From assembly GCA_001839685.1 (NCBI GenBank), contig MLAK01000596.1, positions 25,583 through 89,582 of the forward strand: a DNA stretch of 64,000 nt, in the 5' to 3' direction. Numbering within the stretch: position 1 is the stretch's first letter; every line of letters begins with the position of its first letter. Source of the DNA: Tritrichomonas foetus. Its lineage: Eukaryota; Parabasalia; Tritrichomonadida; Tritrichomonadidae. The notes under the pieces were generated by a model, which had not been told where the DNA came from, did no database searches, and worked only from the letters and a program-made list of their open reading frames with translations. A program made the translations under genes and the position numbers. Positions 8,906-18,886 of the stretch are shown piece after piece.

Positions 8906-11900
8906 TTAAGCAATCTTTAAAACTGCCTGGGCAACAGCATCATCGGTCTTCTGGTATCTGTCCGCATTGACAATTCTTCGAACAGCAGCATCCATTGCTG
9001 TGAGCCTTGAGATTTCATCTCTGGCTTTGAAGATTGTCTGCTTGAATGATTTTTCATTCAAAGTTTCATGCGTGACTGTAAATTGCTTGAAAGAGTCGGC
9101 AATTGTGTTGTAAAGCCTTCTTCTTTCTTCTTCAATCTTGGCCCTTTCTTCATCAAGTTTGCTGTTGAAGTCTGTCTGTGCATTAAGGATTGCAACCTTT
9201 GATGCTGTTTCAGCAAGCTTCTTTTGTCTCTCATATTGCTCTTGTTGAGACTTGAAGTCATTATCTGACTTAAGCTTGTCCTTCTTAAGCTGAAGGATGG
9301 ATTCTTTAGCCTGTTTCAATTTCTTTTCTGTAGCAGCAAGAGCCTTTGCCATCTTTTCAACATCAGCACGATGAGCTTCACATTGTGCACGAAGTTCTGC
9401 AACAGCCTTTTCATAACCAGAAACAAGTTGCTTCCTTTCACTAGCATATTTCGCTTCATCATCATGTTGGATATTTTCATTTCCAACAGCGAGGCGAGTG
9501 ATTTCACCTTCCTTCTCTTTAATTGTTGCCTTTTGCATTTCTAGAGACTTCTTAAGCATTGAAATTTGGTCAACATATTGAGAAATTGCATCACTGTTGT
9601 TAACATTTTGAACAGTTGCTGTTTGAATATGTGCATTATATTCAGCTTCAGCTTTAGCCTTTTCATAAGCAGCATCCTTTTCAAGTGTTTCAATTCTCTC
9701 CTTAAGCTCTTCTGTAATTTCTTCGTGGGCCTGTTGCTGATCAGTAAGCTTAGCTTTAGCAGTTTGAAGTTCCCATTTCATCTTTTGTGATCCTTGTGAG
9801 AGTTCTTCATTCTGCTTTTGAAGATCTTCGACTTGTGATTTGAGTCTGCGGATGAGAGCATTAGCATCTTCTGCTTCTGTGCCAGCCTTCTTCTTATGAG
9901 CCTTAAGAGCAGAAGCAAGTTCACGATACTTCTTTGTTCTCTTAGCAAGTTGATCTGCTGCAGTGCTGTGTTGGCATTTGAAGCAATTGATTTGTGTTTC
10001 AATTTCGGAAATATTACAAGTTCCATCATTATTCAAAGCACAAATGTTGAATGCTCTGTTGACTACATCGATACCTTGAAGGAGCTGTTCGTTCTTTCTC
10101 TTAAGATCAGTGTGACATGTACGAATTTCCTTGATTGTATCGATTACTTTCGTTTCTGAGTGCTTAACCATGAAATCATTGAATGTGATTGGCTCAAGCT
10201 CAAGAGCAATTGATAAGTTAATCAAGAATTGATTAATGGCGTTGCTGGCCTTTTGATTTTCATTGTATGCACTTTCGATTGTAGCATCACGTTCAGCAAT
10301 GATATCATCGTAGTACTTAGCGATGATCTTGTAAACATTTTGAATCTTAGAAGAAACTTGAAGTGATGGATTTCTAGCAATCATATTGATTGATGTATTA
10401 AGTTCAGATGAAAATGCAGAGCAGCTCCATGCAGATGATGGAATAAGTTGATCTGGTGTGATTTCTTGTTTGTTATCAAGTTCAGCTTGTGTGGAAATTA
10501 ATTCATCTCTTAATTTTTGAATTGTGTCATTTGATTGAGCAATTTCTTGTTTAAGATCAAGAATTGTTGTGTGTTGTGTATCAATTGTATGAAGAGCTTG
10601 TTGGTTAGCAAGAGAAATTTCATTAAGTTGTTCTTTCTGGGAATCGACTTGTGCAGCAAGGTTTTGAGCAAGAGCTTTTTGAGCTTGGAATTCACGGCGC
10701 ATTAATTTCTTATCAGCTCTGTCCTTAACAGATTCTTTTTCATGAAGAGCTTTACGCATCATTTCCAGTTCAGACATTGTATCTTGATGAACGATTGAAA
10801 GTGCTGAGAAATCATTCTTAGCTCTGCTGAGTGCTAAATCAAGATCATTGCAGTGTTGTTGAGACTTTTGAAGTTGTCCTTGAAGTTCATCACAACGTTG
10901 TTTTTGAGAGCAAAGCTTTGCTTGAAGTTCAGCATTCTGGCTAGCAAGGAGTTCACTTGCAGCACAATTTCTTTGTTCAACCTTATCATCAGATGAAGAT
11001 GAACTGATTCCAAATGTTGTAGATACTGCTGTTTGTGTTGGATGAGCCATTTCTTGCTTGTATGTCTTTGTTTCCCTTTGTGCTGTATTGGCTTGACGAG
11101 CGTTGGATTCTTTCCTCTTCATGATGAGCTTATTGGAAAGTGCATCAACTTTAGCTTGAAGCTTAGCAATTGTATGCTTCTTTTCAGCATCAATAAGGGC
11201 TTGATCTTCAATCATTTGTTTAGTCTTATTATTTAAGTTGTTGATTTCTTGTTGATTCTGAAGTTTGATTTCTTGGATTTCACGCTTAAGCTTTTCAACT
11301 GTGCTTTCAAGTTCTTCTTTAGCAGTAGACAAGGCTTTAGACCGAGCTCGCTCGTGTCTCAATTTCTTCTCAAGTGATGCCTGAATCTGCTCTGTGCAAG
11401 CAACAGCTGGTGGTGGCGGCAGCTGCGGCTGGCATTGATTTGGTTGTTGCTGTGGGTATTGTGACTTTTGTGGTGGTGGCTGACTCAAGAACGAGATTAA
11501 GTTTTCAGCAGATGGAAACTCTGTTTCGAAATAGTGGGAAGCATTTTCTAAAATTCGCTCAACTTTATTATTGACCATCTTAATTGTCATTTCACTTTGG
11601 TCGCGCGAGTTCTTAACCTCTTCAAGCTGCGAGTAAACGTTATCAAGTGTTGCTTTGGCTTGTGCTTTGGCTTTTTGGAGCTCCTTTTGTGATGCTTGAA
11701 GATCAGCATTATGGAGAGTAGCTGCAGCCTGCTTTTCAGATTCTATCTTTTGTTTGAGTTCTTCATTAAGTTTTTGAGAGATATCAAGCCTTTTGTTTAG
11801 TGTTTCAATTTCATTCTTGCGATCACGTAATTCGGATGAAAGTGAATTCTTGTCTTTATGGAGTTGTTCAATCTGTGTGTTGAGGCTCATAGCTTGTTCA

Positions 11901-12064
11901 TAATGAGCTTGGAGACTTGTGTTCTCCTTTAAGAGTCGCTCATTTTGTTCACGGAGTTGAATAAGTTTGGATTCTGCAAGTAATTGCGCCTCGACTTCAG
12001 ATTCTTGGCGCTCGTGTGAAGTTGACCTGTTTGGGTCAGAGTCGGATATACTATCAAACATCAT
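8906..12064 (-). CDS. Large coiled-coil protein, 1,052 residues
   Basis: The protein is almost entirely Glu/Lys/Gln/Ala-rich heptads, with a proline-rich break at residues 194-219 (QPPPQK to LPPPPA) and a second break near residues 540-640. There are no transmembrane segments and no signal peptide. It resembles structural or tethering coiled-coil proteins in general; no family can be named. Trichomonads have large coiled-coil proteins in the costa and other cytoskeletal fibres, so a cytoskeletal role is possible but unproven. Codon choice is more GC-rich and regular (CTT, GCT, AAG) than in the flanking genes, which suggests strong expression. ATG at 12064 is followed by a second ATG. ACGTTTAAC lies 27 nt upstream, and no close TCA-Py-(T/A) initiator is present. 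CCDC22, the next gene upstream, is on the same strand about 1 kb away. Confidence 0.8.
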   Translation of the reverse strand: MMFDSISDSDPNRSTSHERQESEVEAQLLAESKLIQLREQNERLLKENTSLQAHYEQAMSLNTQIEQLHKDKNSLSSELRDRKNEIETLNKRLDISQKLNEELKQKIESEKQAAATLHNADLQASQKELQKAKAQAKATLDNVYSQLEEVKNSRDQSEMTIKMVNNKVERILENASHYFETEFPSAENLISFLSQPPPQKSQYPQQQPNQCQPQLPPPPAVACTEQIQASLEKKLRHERARSKALSTAKEELESTVEKLKREIQEIKLQNQQEINNLNNKTKQMIEDQALIDAEKKHTIAKLQAKVDALSNKLIMKRKESNARQANTAQRETKTYKQEMAHPTQTAVSTTFGISSSSSDDKVEQRNCAASELLASQNAELQAKLCSQKQRCDELQGQLQKSQQHCNDLDLALSRAKNDFSALSIVHQDTMSELEMMRKALHEKESVKDRADKKLMRREFQAQKALAQNLAAQVDSQKEQLNEISLANQQALHTIDTQHTTILDLKQEIAQSNDTIQKLRDELISTQAELDNKQEITPDQLIPSSAWSCSAFSSELNTSINMIARNPSLQVSSKIQNVYKIIAKYYDDIIAERDATIESAYNENQKASNAINQFLINLSIALELEPITFNDFMVKHSETKVIDTIKEIRTCHTDLKRKNEQLLQGIDVVNRAFNICALNNDGTCNISEIETQINCFKCQHSTAADQLAKRTKKYRELASALKAHKKKAGTEAEDANALIRRLKSQVEDLQKQNEELSQGSQKMKWELQTAKAKLTDQQQAHEEITEELKERIETLEKDAAYEKAKAEAEYNAHIQTATVQNVNNSDAISQYVDQISMLKKSLEMQKATIKEKEGEITRLAVGNENIQHDDEAKYASERKQLVSGYEKAVAELRAQCEAHRADVEKMAKALAATEKKLKQAKESILQLKKDKLKSDNDFKSQQEQYERQKKLAETASKVAILNAQTDFNSKLDEERAKIEEERRRLYNTIADSFKQFTVTHETLNEKSFKQTIFKARDEISRLTAMDAAVRRIVNADRYQKTDDAVAQAVLKIA

Positions 12065-12090
12065 AAATATTTTTGTTTTGTCAGTTAAAT

Positions 12091-12099
12091 GTTAAACGT
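12091..12099 (-). promoter_or_regulatory. ACGTTTAAC element
   Basis: This lies 27 nt before the ATG at 12064. The same 9-mer lies 14 nt before the NEK kinase ATG. It resembles a Myb-type core promoter element of trichomonads, by memory only. Confidence 0.35.
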
Positions 12100-12819
12100 C
12101 ATTCCATATCATTGAAAAATGATCCGTACGTTAATAAAAAAAATGATTTGGTAAGAACTTTTTGAATAAGCTAAGCGAAGACGAAAAATAAGAAACGTAC
12201 GATATTTTGCAAATTTTTGCCTCATTCCTAAAATAGGGACTACATCATGTAAATAGTTAATTTTTAGAAGAAAATTTTTTGCCAAAATTAAATCGTAGTT
12301 TTTCCACACTTCTTACATGAATTGAATAAACTCACTTGTAAAATAATTTGGTCGTAAATCAATAAATATTTTGGATAAAAAACAATTGAATAACAAATAA
12401 TTGTTAAATTAATCTGATTTCTGGAACTTCATAAAAATCATCAAGAAAATCATATTTAAAGTCTTTAGTAGAAACAATTAGTATTGTTGAATAATCTAAG
12501 CGGTTTTGGCCTATTTGTCAAGAATTGTTATTCGATTGAATATTTTGAACAGTTGCATGTTTTTGATTGCCAAAAGGAAATTCAGAAGTGAAAAAACAAT
12601 TATTAACAATTTTGATCACTTCAACAATTCGATATTATGAATTTGATCAAATTTCTTAAAAATAAACATTATTTATCAGAAATTCGTTCAACTGTGTGAT
12701 TACCAAAGTTATTTCAAAATTCCAATATTGCGCTTCTGTGTTTTTCGGGAAATTGCACAATTTTAATTATAAGAACAATCAACTGTCATCTAAAAGGACT
12801 TGAATGAGAAACATTTATA

Positions 12820-12880
12820 CATCTTCATTATGACCAAACATGAAGAACAGAATGCCCACATTTGGTCAATGATGAAGGTG
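12820..12880. repeat. Imperfect inverted repeat (hairpin candidate)
   Basis: The left arm 12820-12838 ends in TGACCAAA. The right arm 12861-12880 begins with TTTGGTCA, and a second matched block follows (CTTCAT / ATGAAG). The loop is about 22 nt. It lies about 215 bp beyond the CCDC22 stop. Confidence 0.45.
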
Positions 12881-13095
12881 TATGTGAATTCCTGGTAAAA
12901 ATAAAGTTTTGATCACAATGCATTATGATAAATAGGTAGTGAAACATTTCGTCCTCCCTAAATCAAAAGTTGTTCATAAATTTACAAGTATTTTTGGTCA
13001 AGAACAAGACAATTTAAGGTAGAAATATAATATAATATATGTATGATAGAATTATAATTCAAAAGAAAATGAGAATAGAAAAAAATCGATCAATT

Positions 13096-15081
13096 TTACT
13101 CATCAAGATCATCTTCTTGCTCTGCTTCAGCATCTTCTTGTTCATCATCTTGTTCAGCTTCTTCATTTCCACCTTGTGCTCCCTTAATTTGGTCAATTTC
13201 TTCTTGTACGGTTTGAAGATCGTTTTCGACGCGTTCGAGTGCTTCTGGATCGATTTGTCCTCTGAGTCTTTCAATCTTCGAATCAAGTTCCATAGCTTGT
13301 GCACTGAGTTTACCTGATGTTTCGACATCTTCTGAGATACTTTCGAAGAGTGTCAAAAGTTCGACAGCCATTTTATAAGTCTTCTTCATCCAAAGTTGGT
13401 TCATTTCTTTAGCCTTTGAATAAACTGTTTCATCGACAAGTTGCCAAGTTCTCTTTACTGTTTCGATTGTTTGATTCATTCTTTGGTTTTGTTGTCTGAT
13501 GTCGTTTCTTATCTTTTCAACTTCTGCTTCTTGTTTCTCAATCTTCTTAATTTCTTCGAGAATCATTTCTACATACTTGTGACGATGTAATTGGTCACCT
13601 TGTTGGTTAATTCCTTTATTCAATTCAATGATAGAACCTTCAGAGTTATTAATGACATCTTCTGCATCAGCGAGTTGTTTCCTTAATTTCGCGATCTTAC
13701 CCATCATTAAGTTTCTATCTGCATCCTTACGTCTAATTGATGATTGGATTGATCGATATTCTGCAATAAGTGCTACACGCTTCTTTTCCCAATCGTTTGC
13801 AATTTCGCAAAGGTTCTTTACACTTTCAACTAATTCACTTCTAAGTTTCTTAATTTCGCGTGCATCTGAAGCAGAAACTTGTGCAACTTTTTTGACTTTT
13901 TCAAGTTCAATTACGAGTCTTTCGTTTTCTTTATTAAGGTCAGCGAGTAGTGATGAATACTTTTCAAGTTCTTCTTGTTCAGCTTCAATAGTTTGTTCTA
14001 ATTCAGAAACTTGTGCTTCATACTGTCTTAACAAAGCAAGTGTTTGTTCTTTTTCTTCTTTGAGTTCTGCTTTGAGATTTGCGATTTGTTCGTTTGTAAG
14101 AGGTGGCTCCTTTTCTTCTTCTTCTTCGTGCTTTTCTTCTTCCTCTTTTGGCTTTTCTTCTTCATTCTTCTCGGCGATTTCTGAAAGTTTGGCTTCGCTC
14201 TTTGATTTCGACTTCTTTGTTGCTGTAACGACTGTTGATCCGAGGTTTGTATCGTTTGTGCTATATTCGAATCTAGCAATGTTTTCAAGGTGAGATGTGA
14301 TTTTAGATGTTGCTGAAGATGTTTTCTGTTGAGAAGCAGCAGATTGGTATGTAAACTCAACGTTGACTGGCTGAACAACGAAAGCACGTTTTGTGATCTT
14401 CTTAATTTGTGCCATATCTGGTTTTTGTTTTCCGAGCATGTATGAGTCGATATGGGATTCACGGTCATTTTGAGCAAGAAGAGAAGCCAATGAATTGACA
14501 CCGCATTGCTCATTGAACGTCACGCCGTTGTTGAGGATTGGAAGTGAAAAGAATGGCTGTTTTGGAGCCACGAGATATTCTTTGATTTGATTCTTTGTTG
14601 TTTCTGGAATTCCACTGTTGAGAAGTGGAAGTGGCTGTGAAATTGGCTCGAGTAATTCTGGCCTCTTCTTTTTGGCCTCTGTGAAGGCGGATTGGGCAGA
14701 GGAAATAATGAGAGAACCGCCTGATGTTCCTTGTGCTGTTGAAGCTGCGGTTGCTGTTTGGGCTGGAACTTTGGAAAGAAGGAATCGAATGATAGCCCTT
14801 GTTTTATCTTCTTTTGGATTTAAGAACATATCGTAAGAAAGATCGCCTGCGAAGTTCAAACCTTTTGCGAGGTCAGCCATTTGTGTGGCAAACTTGAATT
14901 GTAAGGCTTTGCTCTTTGGTGGATCACCGATTTGACCTTTTGTTTGAGGGATCTCGTTGAAAATGAATGTACAAGCAGAAATAAGCTGTGGGCTGGTAAC
15001 GTTGGCGCAGTTTGTGAAATCATTGGCGTTCTTGAAATTGATGCGCTTGAGCTGGTTAACAATAATCTCGTCAGAGCTCAT
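13096..15081 (-). CDS. CCDC22: CCDC22-like subunit of the CCC/Commander complex
   Basis: The protein has 661 residues; human CCDC22 has about 627. In animals CCDC22 joins CCDC93 and COMMD proteins in the CCC complex, which works with retriever and WASH to recycle endosomal cargo. Residues 1-115 read as the N-terminal NN-CH domain: NQLKRINF, then a Pro-rich turn, then KFATQMADLAKGLNF, GDLSYDMFLNPKE and IIRFLLSKVP, matching the order of the CCDC22 N-terminus (LA..c.dLGY...lgYq.FLYP.e.dlR.ll.FL.e.lP). A long coiled coil follows from about residue 325 to 640, starting in a Glu/Lys-rich stretch, and the tail is strongly acidic. VPS8, another endosomal factor, is 160 bp upstream on the same strand. 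The minus strand reads TTTTCACATG at the start, so the untranslated leader may be extremely short. Confidence 0.8.
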   Translation of the reverse strand: MSSDEIIVNQLKRINFKNANDFTNCANVTSPQLISACTFIFNEIPQTKGQIGDPPKSKALQFKFATQMADLAKGLNFAGDLSYDMFLNPKEDKTRAIIRFLLSKVPAQTATAASTAQGTSGGSLIISSAQSAFTEAKKKRPELLEPISQPLPLLNSGIPETTKNQIKEYLVAPKQPFFSLPILNNGVTFNEQCGVNSLASLLAQNDRESHIDSYMLGKQKPDMAQIKKITKRAFVVQPVNVEFTYQSAASQQKTSSATSKITSHLENIARFEYSTNDTNLGSTVVTATKKSKSKSEAKLSEIAEKNEEEKPKEEEEKHEEEEEKEPPLTNEQIANLKAELKEEKEQTLALLRQYEAQVSELEQTIEAEQEELEKYSSLLADLNKENERLVIELEKVKKVAQVSASDAREIKKLRSELVESVKNLCEIANDWEKKRVALIAEYRSIQSSIRRKDADRNLMMGKIAKLRKQLADAEDVINNSEGSIIELNKGINQQGDQLHRHKYVEMILEEIKKIEKQEAEVEKIRNDIRQQNQRMNQTIETVKRTWQLVDETVYSKAKEMNQLWMKKTYKMAVELLTLFESISEDVETSGKLSAQAMELDSKIERLRGQIDPEALERVENDLQTVQEEIDQIKGAQGGNEEAEQDDEQEDAEAEQEDDLDE

Positions 15082-15241
15082 GTGAAAATCAATGTGTCAC
15101 TTTTCTAGATTCCAATTGCAATATTCTATGAAAAAGTGAAATGTTGTAAAAATATAACCATATTTTGTGAAATACGAAAGTAAAGGAAAAAGAAATGGAT
15201 GAAAGAGAATTGAAAATAGCATTTCATATAGAAAAACTTTT

Positions 15242-18200
15242 TTACTCTGGTAATTTAATGGTGAATGTTTGGTTAGTAAACGAAATTGGCTTTACTTGAT
15301 ATAAATCATCGCCAAGATCTCTTCTTTCTGGTGCAAAATAAACTGAAGAAGTCTTATAAGTGCCAATATCTTCACCATAGTTTCTTTTCAATGCAAAATT
15401 CAACCGTCTTAAAAGTGTGTTTATTGATGCTTTGGAAAGCTTAGACGATGATTGTGGGTTTGCAGTAATTTCATCAATAAGTTCATCACCAGCAACACAA
15501 ATTGGACAAGATTCAGGTTTTCTTGGATTTCCATCTTCATCCTTTAATGGAATACAGTCTTCATCATTATGGAAAATGTGACCACATGGAAAAATGAATA
15601 CTTCTCCATATTTTGGTGGATTTAATGGTTTCAAGCAAGTTGCACAAGAAACGTTAATTGTTGTCTGTCTTCCTTTGGTTGTAAATTTGAAGACTTCGTC
15701 AAGTAAATGAACTGCATCATCAGCGGACATTTCAAGGAGGCCTTTACTTAGTCTCTCTTTGAATTCCATTTCATCTGAAAGTTGTGCAAGCATTTCATGA
15801 ATTTCATAGAATTCGAATTGTCTGATATGACGGAAAAGAATTCTAAATAAGAATTGAATCGGTACAGATTCTGTGGAGCCAACCAAAAAGTGAGTAAAGA
15901 ATAAGAAAAGTGTTTTTCTTATATTTGATGCCTTCTTTCGGGAATAATATAAAGGAAATGTGAAAGCATTAAAGAAAATTAGATCTTTCATTGATTCTAC
16001 ATCTGTTAAAGTATCTTTTTGAAACTCTAATAATGCATTTACTGCACTTAATGTCCGAGAAAGTGATGGATATTGAGAAAATTGAGTTTCTGAAGTAATA
16101 TTTATGGATTCAATTCCATCTTGCTCGATGACATTAATTAATGCGATTTCAACAGCCTTAATGGCAGAATCCACATCATTTGAGAACTTGGAAATAGCGA
16201 CAGAGCAATCACTGACATGATATTTTCTACAGCTTACTTTTGCTTTTTCAATATCAAGTTTGCTGGAATATTCATTAAAGAAAGGAAGTGCCGCATTTGA
16301 ATTGAATTGACAAATAAGTGAAAACAATTCGTCAATGTGTTCGGAAATGATTTTCTTTTCCGGGGTAATTTGATTTTCGAGTTCTTCTTGGCTTGCAGCT
16401 GACAATTGATTTAATGTCTTTAAATTGGCTTGATATTCTTGTTCAACATTCAGAAGAGAATTGAGATAAAGATATTTCAATAAATCTGTCTTTAATTCGG
16501 TGTTAACAATTGTTTCATTGAGATCAGGGAAGTTTTTCTTGATAAAGCTAACTAATTGGTCGCAATTTATTAAAATCAAGCCTTCAATGTTTGCTAAAAT
16601 TGCTTGTTTAACATCTTCTTTATCTTTTTCTAGGTGTCGACCTAAGAAGTCAAAAACCATAAATCGATTCAAATTATCAGCAAGCATTGCTGAAACAATA
16701 ACATCATATTTCTTTTCTTTCAGGTATTTTTGTTCAACAGCAAAGATAAAACCAGCACTTACTGAGAATTCAAGGAAGTCTTCTTCACTCATTAATGTTG
16801 GGTACTTCGCTCGAATTTTATTAATAACTGAAATACGAAGTGTTTGTGATTCATTACTATTGAAAACCCAACTAACTGTTAAACGAAGAGCACAACGAGT
16901 AACAGTTACATCTGGAGATGAATATAATGGGCAAATAACTTTCAATATTGGTAAAAATTTATCATAATGAAGATTATCTGGTTCTATTCGTTGATTTAGG
17001 ATTTGCATAACAGCATCAGCAAGATGATTTAATGTGAATTGATTTCCATATGAATACGTGATTGGGAAATATGGAATAACTTGTTGTAAGATTAACGCTG
17101 CTAATTCAATATCATGATCAATAATATTCGCAAAACGAGCAAATCCGATTAGATTTACTGGGCAAAACAGCCAAAAACAAATAGATTTTTGTGCATAAAT
17201 CTTCATTTTTAGATATTTAGCCTTAGAAATTTCTCTATGGTGGAAAATTAGTGTTAAAAATTCTTTGAATTTGGCAAAATCGTTTTCTAAAACAATGCAT
17301 GGTGTAACATAATCTCCGAACATGAAAACCATTAACTTTGAAAATATTTTAACTAATCCAAACTGGAAAATAATTGAACAGATATCGCTTGCATAATTCT
17401 TAGGAATTTTAACTTTGAATAGACATTGTTCAGCATAATCAAGTTGGTTATTTTTCTGAGATAATGTTAAAAACTTCTTTATAAATGCGGGATCAATATA
17501 ATCAACACTAGAAATACTTTTATCTGAGAAAATGACAGAATAGTAATATTTATCAAAATTATGTTCTTCAAGAAGGGGTAAAACAGTATTAAACATTAAT
17601 TTTTGAAGAGACATCTGACTTGCCATTTTCAATGATGATGTAATATAAGTAGTTAAAATGTTTTCTTTTTTGGTGCTAATTGCCCAATTGATGCATTTTA
17701 AGATAACCTCTTCAGTTATTGTTTTTAATGCCAAAATTTGCTTTGTTGCATTATCAGCAACACCAATGAAATCAATTGCACGATAATTCATTACATCAAC
17801 TATTGTTTTATAAGCTGTATCAAAATCATTATGTTTGGCTAGTTTAAGAACATAATATGACCAATGAGTAAATGTTAATTTAATAACTTGTTGGGGAGTA
17901 ACAGAATACATTGTTTCATTATAAGAAGATAAATAAAAACTTGATGAAATAATTGCTTGTGATAGTGGACTTTGTTTACGCTCAACAAGCTTATCAGTAT
18001 AGCTTTCTAGCTTCCTTTCAATATCATTACTAATATCAAACAAATTAATGAATTTTGTTATTGAGTAGTTTGTTGTAAAAACAAGCATTTTTGAATTCCA
18101 TGTGTTTGCATGAGTAACCCATTCATTGGTATTGTTGAAAATTTTAATTGATCCGATATGGTTGATTCGAGATGCGTTGGTAATTAAATAATAATGGAAA

Positions 18201-18886
18201 TAATTCTTAACAAAAGCAATAACATGAACTTTTGAATGCTGTCCTTCTTGAAAAACCACTTTTGGAATTCCATCAAACTCGTCTGTTTCACTCGAAACAA
18301 CTTGTTCATGTGGTTTTGTGGGGTCAAGTAATAAAAGTTTATTACATAAAACAGCAACACCGATATGATAAGGAAAGCTTTTGTGTGAAAAGTAAATATC
18401 ATGAATTGGAGAATTACCTTTAAAAACGACTGATTCCTTCAGTGACTTGAGTATATTCTTCGAAATATGCATTTTTGTGATTAATCCAGCTTGATCGCCA
18501 ACGAAGAAAACATCAGGTCGAGATGTAAATCCAATCGCCGTAATTGGCGTTTGGTGTTCACCTTTGAATGAAATTGATAAATTATAGTTGTTGTCGACTG
18601 AAAAGATATTAATTGTTCCATCTCCGTGACCTGTAACAACATATTTGCTATCTTCATCAACTGATATCGATGTTGGTGTCGTGAATGGGTAATTTTTAGA
18701 GTTTTGGAATGACTTCAGAGATTCATCGCGGAGATTTATCAAGACTGGATAGTTCTTATCTGTAGCAAGTACCATATTTTGATAATTTGAGCATGCGCAG
18801 ACAATATTTTTTGAGTTATTCATTTTCACGACGTTTTGACTGATTCGAAGTGGTGTGAAATGGACAAGTCTTTGGCTTCGATCCAT
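15242..18886 (-). CDS. VPS8: VPS8-like CORVET subunit with C-terminal RING-H2
   Basis: The protein has 1,214 residues; yeast Vps8 is of similar size. VPS8 is the Rab5-binding subunit of the CORVET tether on early endosomes. The N-terminus is a WD40/beta-propeller: ISVDEDSKYVVTGHGDGTI, then GEHQTPITAIGF and VFFVGDQAGLI, in the order seen in VPS8. The middle is alpha-solenoid (clathrin-repeat-like). A RING-H2 lies at residues 1081-1130: CATC, FPCGHIFH, then C, then CPIC, followed by 84 residues. VPS41 and VPS11 also combine propeller, solenoid and RING, but the propeller spacing fits VPS8 best. ATG at 18886 has TCACA 15 nt upstream. CCDC22 follows 160 bp downstream on the same strand, close enough that co-regulation is possible, although trichomonad genes are normally transcribed one by one. 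Confidence 0.8.
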   Translation of the reverse strand: MDRSQRLVHFTPLRISQNVVKMNNSKNIVCACSNYQNMVLATDKNYPVLINLRDESLKSFQNSKNYPFTTPTSISVDEDSKYVVTGHGDGTINIFSVDNNYNLSISFKGEHQTPITAIGFTSRPDVFFVGDQAGLITKMHISKNILKSLKESVVFKGNSPIHDIYFSHKSFPYHIGVAVLCNKLLLLDPTKPHEQVVSSETDEFDGIPKVVFQEGQHSKVHVIAFVKNYFHYYLITNASRINHIGSIKIFNNTNEWVTHANTWNSKMLVFTTNYSITKFINLFDISNDIERKLESYTDKLVERKQSPLSQAIISSSFYLSSYNETMYSVTPQQVIKLTFTHWSYYVLKLAKHNDFDTAYKTIVDVMNYRAIDFIGVADNATKQILALKTITEEVILKCINWAISTKKENILTTYITSSLKMASQMSLQKLMFNTVLPLLEEHNFDKYYYSVIFSDKSISSVDYIDPAFIKKFLTLSQKNNQLDYAEQCLFKVKIPKNYASDICSIIFQFGLVKIFSKLMVFMFGDYVTPCIVLENDFAKFKEFLTLIFHHREISKAKYLKMKIYAQKSICFWLFCPVNLIGFARFANIIDHDIELAALILQQVIPYFPITYSYGNQFTLNHLADAVMQILNQRIEPDNLHYDKFLPILKVICPLYSSPDVTVTRCALRLTVSWVFNSNESQTLRISVINKIRAKYPTLMSEEDFLEFSVSAGFIFAVEQKYLKEKKYDVIVSAMLADNLNRFMVFDFLGRHLEKDKEDVKQAILANIEGLILINCDQLVSFIKKNFPDLNETIVNTELKTDLLKYLYLNSLLNVEQEYQANLKTLNQLSAASQEELENQITPEKKIISEHIDELFSLICQFNSNAALPFFNEYSSKLDIEKAKVSCRKYHVSDCSVAISKFSNDVDSAIKAVEIALINVIEQDGIESINITSETQFSQYPSLSRTLSAVNALLEFQKDTLTDVESMKDLIFFNAFTFPLYYSRKKASNIRKTLFLFFTHFLVGSTESVPIQFLFRILFRHIRQFEFYEIHEMLAQLSDEMEFKERLSKGLLEMSADDAVHLLDEVFKFTTKGRQTTINVSCATCLKPLNPPKYGEVFIFPCGHIFHNDEDCIPLKDEDGNPRKPESCPICVAGDELIDEITANPQSSSKLSKASINTLLRRLNFALKRNYGEDIGTYKTSSVYFAPERRDLGDDLYQVKPISFTNQTFTIKLPE

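Larger units (their letters stand above)
12065..13095. other. 1-kb spacer, AT-rich, with one hairpin
   Basis: This separates two minus-strand genes. It holds the promoter-proximal ACGTTTAAC (12091-12099) of the coiled-coil gene and an imperfect inverted repeat at 12820-12880. Short frames here (for example 12109-12309) lack coding character. Confidence 0.5.

Noticed and set aside
13628..14293. 221-codon plus-strand frame, very Ser-rich
   Set aside because: It is the antisense shadow of the CCDC22 coiled coil; Glu/Lys-rich sequence read backwards gives Ser/Phe runs. Other long antisense frames in coiled-coil or acidic genes were rejected likewise.
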